DNA of 5,155 nucleotides. It comes from an uncultured Clostridia bacterium (GTDB lineage Bacteria; Bacillota; Clostridia; Oscillospirales; Ruminococcaceae). How positions within the stretch are numbered: position 1 is the first letter of the stretch; each line of letters opens with the position of its first letter. Below are positions 1 through 3,576 of this stretch, piece after piece. A model generated the notes under the pieces. That model saw only the letters and a program-made list of their open reading frames with translations, was not told where the DNA came from and ran no database searches. The stretch spans positions 1 through 5,155 of the forward strand of contig CAMAJC010000156.1 of the NCBI GenBank assembly GCA_945835425.1, read 5' to 3'. The position numbers and the translations under genes are program-made.

Positions 1-203
1 GAGGCGCGAATCTCCGGGCAGGGACTATGCAGGAAGCGCCGGCTCTCACGCTCCGCATCCTCGTACTTCGCCTGAAAATAATGATGGGCTGCCAAAGCAA
101 CCGCCCGCTCTTCTTCATCCGAAAGCGATTCGATCATGGTTTCCGCCCTGATGCCTGTGAAGGGCTGCCAGATGGGCATAAAGGTCTTTTCTATCCGATT
201 CAT
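1..203 (-). CDS. N-terminal part of an unidentified protein, possibly a helical-repeat (LuxR-type) regulator; 3' end outside window
   Basis: An ATG at 203-201 opens a frame that runs without a stop for 67 codons to the window edge. The purine-rich site AAGAGGA at 211-217 lies 7 bases upstream, a strong Shine-Dalgarno. A sigma-A-like promoter at 251-279 gives a leader of about 40 bases. The protein begins MNRIEKTFMPIWQPF. Residues 32 onward (ERAVALAAHHYFQAKYEDAE, then a second predicted helix ending in PCPEIRAS) have the alternating small and aromatic pattern of tetratricopeptide-like helix pairs. In Clostridia such an N-terminus is often seen in large regulators ending in a LuxR-type helix-turn-helix, but that domain would lie outside the window, so the regulator assignment is inference. 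The gene has its own promoter and is separated from the transporter operon by a terminator, so it is a separate transcription unit. I am fairly sure it is a real gene and unsure of its function. Confidence 0.72.
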   Translation of the reverse strand, partial: MNRIEKTFMPIWQPFTGIRAETMIESLSDEEERAVALAAHHYFQAKYEDAERESRRFLHSPCPEIRA

Positions 204-250
204 TGCCTTTTCCTCTTCTCCGTTTGAACACGGAAGTTTCCTATATAAAT

Positions 251-279
251 AGTTTACCATGCCCTGACGGTAGTGTCAA
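251..279 (-). promoter_or_regulatory. Sigma-A-type promoter for the gene starting at 203
   Basis: On the minus strand a perfect -35 box TTGACA (274-279) is followed by exactly 17 bases and then TAAACT (251-256), which matches TATAAT at 4 of 6 positions. Transcription would start near 244, leaving roughly 40 bases before the ATG at 203. That leader contains a small hairpin, TCCGT-gttcaa-ACGGA, just ahead of the Shine-Dalgarno. The position, directly upstream of a well-formed ribosome site, makes this the best promoter in the window. Confidence 0.7.
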
Positions 280-295
280 GGAAGCCGCAGCTTCC
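280..295. promoter_or_regulatory. Perfect palindrome abutting the -35 box (possible operator)
   Basis: GGAAGC-cgca-GCTTCC is a perfect 6-bp inverted repeat with a 4-base centre. It touches the upstream edge of the TTGACA box, at about -36 to -51 of the promoter, where activators commonly bind. It could equally be a short RNA hairpin at the end of the preceding non-genic region, but neither side carries a T-run, so a terminator is unlikely. Binding by a regulator is inference. Confidence 0.3.
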
Positions 296-370
296 GGTAG
301 ATTGACCAGACCAGAATAGGGAAGATTACGGCGGGAGTGGCGGCCTTCTGCACCGCCAGAAGGCTTCTTT

Positions 371-396
371 TGAACCACTCGCCCAGCGGATGGTTT
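371..396. repeat. Left copy of a 26-base near-palindromic direct repeat
   Basis: TGAACCACTCGCCC (371-384) recurs exactly at 604-617. With the next 12 bases the two copies match at 23 of 26 positions. This copy is the degraded one: its outer arms AACCA/TGGTT still pair, but the inner arm has mismatches. Together the two copies bracket the inverted repeat pair at 423-574. Confidence 0.6.
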
Positions 397-422
397 AGCT
401 TGTAGATAAAGTCGGAGGTAAG

Positions 423-574
423 CCCTCTCAGTCAGCCTAACGGCTGCCAGCTCCCCCAAAGGGGGAACCTCTGGCGAAGACGGGTAGAGGCGAGAAAGTC
501 CGGTAATTACTGCATCTGCCCTGATATTGCCAAAGCCTCTCCCTTTGGGAGAGGTGGCCGTAGGCCGGAGAGGG
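423..574. repeat. Inverted pair of two-hairpin repeat elements (REP/MITE-like)
   Basis: Two copies of one element face each other. Copy A (about 423-475, plus strand) has leader CCCTCTC (423-429), a small hairpin CAGCC-taac-GGCTG (433-446), and a second hairpin TCCCCC-aaa-GGGGGA (452-466) followed by a CCTCTGG-like tail. Copy B (about 531-574, minus strand) has the same order. Its leader is CCCTCTC (complement of 568-574), then GGCC-tac-GGCC (556-566), then CCTCTCCC-aaa-GGGAGAGG (536-554) and tail CTTTGG. The hairpin stems differ by compensating changes on both arms while the AAA loop is kept, as expected if folding is selected. About 55 unique-looking bases (476-530) separate the copies. The whole could be a non-autonomous mobile unit with 7-bp terminal inverted repeats, or two independent REP-like insertions. 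I see no convincing target-site duplication and no transposase. From memory, elements of this look are common in gut Clostridia. Confidence 0.7.
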
Positions 575-603
575 CGGGAAGAACTTCAATTTTATCGACA
601 GCC

Positions 604-629
604 TGAACCACTCGCCCGGCGAGTGGTTT
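604..629. repeat. Right copy of the 26-base repeat; near-perfect hairpin
   Basis: This copy contains an 11-bp perfect palindrome, AACCACTCGCC centred on 617, with both arms spanning 606-628. On the plus strand it is followed by TTTTC and could act as a weak terminator in that direction, but no plus-strand gene reads into it. It lies about 10 bases beyond the T-run of the operon terminator at 639-675, so it may add a second barrier or protect a 3' end. It shares 14 exact bases (604-617) with the copy at 371-384. Confidence 0.6.
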
Positions 630-638
630 TCGTTATAC

Positions 639-675
639 AAAAAATTGAGCCGCCCCATTTTCTGAGACGGCTCAA
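639..675 (-). terminator. Strong intrinsic terminator of the transporter-PHP operon
   Basis: On the minus strand, TTGAGCCGTCTCA and TGGGGCGGCTCAA pair over 13 uninterrupted base pairs (663-675 with 645-657, including two G-T wobbles). They are closed by a 5-base GAAAA loop and followed directly by six Ts (639-644). The stem is GC-rich at the core and the T-run is present only in the minus direction, so it serves genes read right to left. It lies about 100 bases after the stop codon of the PHP gene and is the natural end of that transcript. Confidence 0.92.
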
Positions 676-710
676 TACGCAGCGGTTATGCAAAACAGAT
701 ATAAAACAAT

Positions 711-738
711 GCAAGAATCAGGGAACTGCGGTTCTTGC
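711..738 (-). other. Imperfect hairpin in the 3' untranslated region after the PHP gene
   Basis: GCAAGAA (711-717) and TTCTTGC (732-738) are perfect 7-bp inverted arms around a 14-base loop. On the minus strand the second arm is followed by ATTGTTTTAT, which is T-rich but interrupted. It may be a weak upstream terminator or a 3'-end-stabilising fold ahead of the strong terminator. A competing inner hairpin, GAAC-tgcg-GTTC (723-734), uses part of the same arm. The role is uncertain. Confidence 0.3.
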
Positions 739-776
739 GCCAAATCGCCGCCCAAACAGATCATACTAAAACCTGT

Positions 777-1550
777 TTATCGGCCGAAAGGATAGACAAT
801 CTCCAGCCCATATTTTTCCGCCAGCGCATACCCTTTATCCAGATAAGCGTCCAGTACCTCCGGCGCATGAGCATCGGAGTTTACAACGACCTTGACATGA
901 TGCTTTGCCGCCACTTCCCAGAACTGCCACAGCGGATACGGCAGCGGCGATTCCGGGTGCTGCGCCGCCTTCAGCCAGCCGCTGGTGTTGATTTCCAGCG
1001 GGATATCCAGCGACGCGGCCGTCATGCAGATCTTCTCCGCACATTCGGTACAGTTTTCATCCCACTCCCCGATGGTCGCGCCGAAAGTATCAGGATGGGC
1101 GCCGAACAGAAACAGCCCGCTCCGGAGCATCGCGGTATAGGTTTCCGCGTAGCTCATCAGCGCTTCCCGGTCCATTTTGAAGCCGCCCCAGAAACCGACC
1201 ATTTCCCCGTGGTAGGGATAAAAATGGACGCTGCCGATCAGATAGTCCATCTTCTTCTCTCCCAACAGCACGTCTTTAAAAAAGTCGTGGAACTCCGGGA
1301 AATACTCGCACTCGGCGCCTGTCAGAATCTTCAGCTGCGGATACAGCTCACGCGCCTTCTGAACATCATGAAGATAATCATCCAGCTCCGCAATATCCAT
1401 CCGGATCGGCGCCCAGCGGTTGTCGGGAAACGGCGTATGATCCGCAAAGCCGAGTACGGTTATCCCCTTTTTTACGGCTGCTGCCGCGTAACCGGTCGGT
1501 GCGCCGACAGCGTGTTTGCAGCGGGAAGTATGTGTATGCAAATTTACCAT
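777..1550 (-). CDS. PHP-domain phosphatase, histidinol-phosphatase (HisJ/HisK) group
   Basis: This is a cytoplasmic metal-dependent phosphoesterase of the PHP superfamily. Members of this branch hydrolyse L-histidinol phosphate to histidinol in histidine synthesis, and relatives act on other phosphate esters. Counting from the ATG at 1550, metal-ligand motifs appear in the family order: H5-T-H7, D37-H38 in GFADHTPFP, E80 in TGAECEYFPE, H109 in GSVHFYP, H152 and D154 in GAHPDTF, and D226/H228 in NSDAH. The length of 257 residues is normal and no ligand is missing, so it should be active. A GTG at 1559 (adding MSE) has AAGGA 4 bases upstream. I prefer the ATG because it places HTHT at the usual distance from the N-terminus and has GGTGAG before it, but the choice is open. 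It starts 27-36 bases after the upstream permease and ends before the terminator, so it is the last gene of the transporter operon. No other histidine gene is nearby, so the substrate may instead be a sugar phosphate; that is inference. Confidence 0.93.
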   Translation of the reverse strand: MVNLHTHTSRCKHAVGAPTGYAAAAVKKGITVLGFADHTPFPDNRWAPIRMDIAELDDYLHDVQKARELYPQLKILTGAECEYFPEFHDFFKDVLLGEKKMDYLIGSVHFYPYHGEMVGFWGGFKMDREALMSYAETYTAMLRSGLFLFGAHPDTFGATIGEWDENCTECAEKICMTAASLDIPLEINTSGWLKAAQHPESPLPYPLWQFWEVAAKHHVKVVVNSDAHAPEVLDAYLDKGYALAEKYGLEIVYPFGR

Positions 1551-1585
1551 TTCACTCACCCAGTCCTTGGAATTCTCTGTATCTC

Positions 1586-2461
1586 TTAGCCCTTGATGGA
1601 ACCGATCATAACGCCGGAAACGAAATATTTCTGGATAAACGGATACAGCACCATCATCGGGATAATCGACATCATAATGACACAGTATTTGATCAGTACC
1701 TGCAACAAGTTTACCTCATTGGGGTCGCCGCCGTCAATACCCGAGGAGGAATTTTGCAGGACAATCTCGCGGAGGATAATCTGCAGCGGATACAGCTCCC
1801 GGTTGGTGACGTAGATCGCCGTATGGAACCAGGAGTTCCAGATCTGAATCGCGTAAAACAGCGTGATGACGGCAATGATTGACTTGGAGACGGGAAGAAC
1901 CACGCTCCACAGAATCCGAAACTGTCCGGCACCGTCGATCCGCGCCGCTTCCAGCATCCCTTCCGGGATGGAGGCAAAGGAGGTGCGGGTGATCATGATG
2001 TTAAAGACGGAAACCGCCGTGGGCAGGACAATTGCCCAGCGGGTATTGAGCATATGGAGGTTGCGCACGACCATATACGTCGGGATGATACCGCCGTTAA
2101 ACATCATCGTAAAGGTGATGTACAGGGCGATCGGTTTCGACCACATCAGCTTTTTGGACAGGCCGTATCCGGCGAACACCGTCAGGGTAACGCCAAAGGC
2201 CGTGCCGGTAATGACATACAGGATCGTGTTCAGATAGCCGCGCAGCAGGCTGCTGTTTTTAAAGCACTGCTTGTAACCGTCTAGGGTCGGCGAACCAAGC
2301 GGCCACAGAACCAGCCCGCGATGAGCAGACAGCGTCATGGGATCGCTGACCGACCCGCAGATGCAGTGCCAGATCGGGATAATGCAGGCCAGTCCGATTG
2401 CTGTCAGAATGATGATATTAAATACAGCGAAGACTTTTTCGCCCGTTGTTCTTTTCAGCAT
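1586..2461 (-). CDS. Carbohydrate ABC transporter permease, YtcP/LplC type
   Basis: This is one of two membrane subunits that form the channel of a sugar importer. The 291-residue protein has about six hydrophobic segments (roughly 11-31, 79-99, 110-132, 143-158, 190-209, 257-277). The ABC-contact (EAA) loop is at 171-190, EAARIDGAGQ through VVLP, which couples to the ATPase. FNGGIIPTYM (121-130) and the terminal KYFVSGVMIGSIKG are characteristic of the LplC/YtcP branch, related to the MalG family. The start ATG is at 2461; AAAGGG lies about 10 bases upstream, a weaker and more distant ribosome site than that of the preceding gene. It begins 25 bases after the LplB-type permease stops, so translation is probably coupled. 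The substrate cannot be told from sequence; relatives import oligosaccharides, often from plant or mucosal polysaccharides. Confidence 0.95.
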   Translation of the reverse strand: MLKRTTGEKVFAVFNIIILTAIGLACIIPIWHCICGSVSDPMTLSAHRGLVLWPLGSPTLDGYKQCFKNSSLLRGYLNTILYVITGTAFGVTLTVFAGYGLSKKLMWSKPIALYITFTMMFNGGIIPTYMVVRNLHMLNTRWAIVLPTAVSVFNIMITRTSFASIPEGMLEAARIDGAGQFRILWSVVLPVSKSIIAVITLFYAIQIWNSWFHTAIYVTNRELYPLQIILREIVLQNSSSGIDGGDPNEVNLLQVLIKYCVIMMSIIPMMVLYPFIQKYFVSGVMIGSIKG

Positions 2462-2486
2462 TTACTATGCACCCTTTCTTCCATCC

Positions 2487-3416
2487 TCAGAACAGACTGG
2501 TCTCGGCATACTTGCGGCTCAGCCAGTTGGCGGTGCAGAGGATCGCCGTATTGATGACCGAGTTGAACAGGTCTACCGCCGCCGCATAAGAATAATCGTT
2601 TTCCATCAGACCCTTGCGGTAGACAAAGGTCGAGATGACGTCCGCCGTCTCGTAGGTCGCCGGGCTGTAAAGGAGGATGATCTTCTGATAGTTGACCGTC
2701 ATCAGCTGGCCCATCCGCATGATCAGCATGATCATGATGGTGGACATGATGCCGGGAAGGGTGACATGGATCGTCTGCTTCCAGCGCCCTGCACCGTCGA
2801 TTTTGGCTGCCTCATACAGCTCCTGGTCGATGCTGCTCAGGGCAGAGATATAGATGATCGAGCCGTAGCCCAGATTCTGCCAGATATTGGAGCAGATGAC
2901 GATCGGCCGGAAACAGGAGGGATTGGAAATCAGCTCACTCGGACCGCCCAGCGCCTCCGAAATCAGGGAAATCGCGCCGCCGGCCTCGGTAAAGGTCTTG
3001 ACCAGACCGCAGACGACGACCATCGAGATGAAATACGGCAGATAGGAGATGGTCTGCACCGATTTTTTGAAAAAGCGGTTGCGCACCTCGTTGAGCAGCA
3101 GGGCAAAGATGATCGACGCCGGGAAGGAAAAGATCAGGTCCTCGATGCTCAGCAGCAGCGTATTGCGCAGCAGACGCCAGAAATAATAGCTGCCAAAAAA
3201 GTCGGTAAAGTTCTGAAAACCCACCCACGGGCTCCCCAGCAGGCCTTTGCTGAACTTGTACTTTTCAAAGGCCATCACGACGCCGCCCATCGGCATATAA
3301 TGGAAAACAAAAAACCAGGCAATGACCGGCAGCAGCATCAGATAGATCGCCCAGTTCTCCCTAAAATCCCGCTTGACACGGTATCCGAACCGGGTTTTGT
3401 CAACAGTTGATGTCAT
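2487..3416 (-). CDS. ABC transporter permease, LplB type
   Basis: This is the first membrane subunit of the sugar importer and the partner of the YtcP-type permease that follows. At 309 residues it has the normal length. A basic N-terminus (RFGYRVKRDFRENW) leads into the first membrane segment (about 22-42), and further hydrophobic segments lie near 84-108, 121-140, 170-193, 222-238 and 277-298. The family's IYLMLLPVIAWFFVFHYMPM motif is present at 24-43, and the EAA loop is at 202-221 (EAAKIDGAGRWKQTIHVTLP). It is the MalF-like half of the pair. The ATG at 3416 has an excellent Shine-Dalgarno, AGGGGGAG at 3423-3430, spaced 6 bases. The 160-base gap to the upstream binding-protein gene carries two hairpins and a TATAAT box, so expression of this and the following genes may be tuned separately. 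No frameshift or missing motif is seen. Confidence 0.96.
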   Translation of the reverse strand: MTSTVDKTRFGYRVKRDFRENWAIYLMLLPVIAWFFVFHYMPMGGVVMAFEKYKFSKGLLGSPWVGFQNFTDFFGSYYFWRLLRNTLLLSIEDLIFSFPASIIFALLLNEVRNRFFKKSVQTISYLPYFISMVVVCGLVKTFTEAGGAISLISEALGGPSELISNPSCFRPIVICSNIWQNLGYGSIIYISALSSIDQELYEAAKIDGAGRWKQTIHVTLPGIMSTIMIMLIMRMGQLMTVNYQKIILLYSPATYETADVISTFVYRKGLMENDYSYAAAVDLFNSVINTAILCTANWLSRKYAETSLF

Positions 3417-3430
3417 AGGTAACTCCCCCT

Positions 3431-3479
3431 AACAAAACAGGCCGCCGCAAATTCCCATTCCGCGGGATTTGCCGCAGCC
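3431..3479 (-). terminator. Terminator-like hairpin (attenuator candidate) ahead of the LplB-type permease
   Basis: On the minus strand GCAAATCCC (complement of 3464-3472) pairs with GGGAATTTGC (3447-3456) with one bulged base and a 7-base loop. The stem extends outward through imperfect GC-rich pairs to 3440 and 3479. It is followed by the T-rich but interrupted tail TGTTTTGTT (3431-3439), and the Shine-Dalgarno of the permease comes directly after. The imperfect tail suggests partial rather than complete termination. That would lower permease mRNA relative to binding-protein mRNA. No alternative antiterminator fold or leader peptide is obvious. Confidence 0.45.
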
Positions 3480-3495
3480 CATTTCCCAAGTACAG

Positions 3496-3523
3496 ATTAT
3501 AAAAGAGTAAATCCCCTTGTACC
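3496..3523 (-). promoter_or_regulatory. Candidate internal promoter with a perfect -10 box
   Basis: TATAAT occurs on the minus strand at 3496-3501 in the gap before the permease gene. The best -35 is GGTACA (3518-3523) at 16 bases, matching TTGACA only at its ACA end, and there is no TG extension. If used, transcription would begin near 3489, just ahead of the terminator-like hairpin, giving a leader of about 70 bases. A chance A/T-rich match in a GC-rich region is possible. Confidence 0.28.
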
Positions 3524-3532
3524 CTTGCGTGT

Positions 3533-3556
3533 TTACCCCCGCCGAAGCGGGGATAA
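3533..3556 (-). other. Very stable TTCG-loop hairpin after the binding-protein gene
   Basis: On the minus strand TTATCCCCGC and GCGGGGGTAA pair over 10 bp (one wobble) around a TTCG loop, an exceptionally stable tetraloop. It starts about 20 bases after the stop of the binding-protein gene. What follows (ACACGCAAGG) has no T-run, so it is not a classical terminator. In binding-protein transporter operons such a hairpin often blocks 3' exonucleases and leaves a long-lived upstream message; that role is inferred here. Confidence 0.55.
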
Positions 3557-3576
3557 GCACAGGAATTGGAGAAGAA

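Larger units (their letters stand above)
276..431 (-). pseudogene. Possible remnant: C-terminal fragment of an unidentified protein
   Basis: Reading the minus strand from 431, 51 codons stay open to a TGA at 278-276. No ATG, GTG or TTG lies in a plausible start position, and an in-frame TGA at 434-432 closes it upstream. The fragment contains FIYKLNHPLGEWFKRSLL and ends FPILVWSIYRKLRLP, like a membrane-skimming helix followed by a basic tail. Third codon positions are mostly C or G, as in the genuine genes here. The open stretch begins where the repeat pair begins (423), consistent with a gene that lost its 5' part to the repeat or to deletion. The GEWF segment falls inside the 26-base repeat at 371-396, so part of the protein-like look may be repeat-derived. 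I do not recognise the parent protein, and chance openness is a real alternative. Confidence 0.25.

Noticed and set aside
343..372. Hairpin GCCTTCTG-CACCGC-CAGAAGGC followed by TTCTTTTG on the plus strand
   Set aside because: It has the shape of a plus-strand terminator, but no plus-strand gene reads into it and the T-run is interrupted. It also lies in the possible coding remnant, so I do not call it a terminator.
241..459. Small minus-strand frame of 72 codons beginning inside repeat copy A
   Set aside because: It starts in the repeat hairpin and crosses the promoter of the gene at 203. The overlapping frame ending at 276 looks more protein-like.
423..629. CRISPR array
   Set aside because: The repeats are only two copies of each kind, differ in sequence, face each other in the inner pair, and lack regular spacers.
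437..658. Small minus-strand frame across the repeat region
   Set aside because: It runs through the terminator loop, the 26-base repeat and both repeat hairpins, so its translation is a product of repeat sequence. It has no ribosome site.
735..1589. 284-codon open frame on the plus strand
   Set aside because: It is antisense to the PHP gene, which carries every catalytic motif. The opposite frame shows only Arg/Gln-rich composition.
2337..3410. 357-codon open frame on the plus strand
   Set aside because: It is antisense to the LplB-type permease. The translation is dominated by Arg, Gln, Asp and His, with no plausible fold or ribosome site, so it is a shadow of the real gene.
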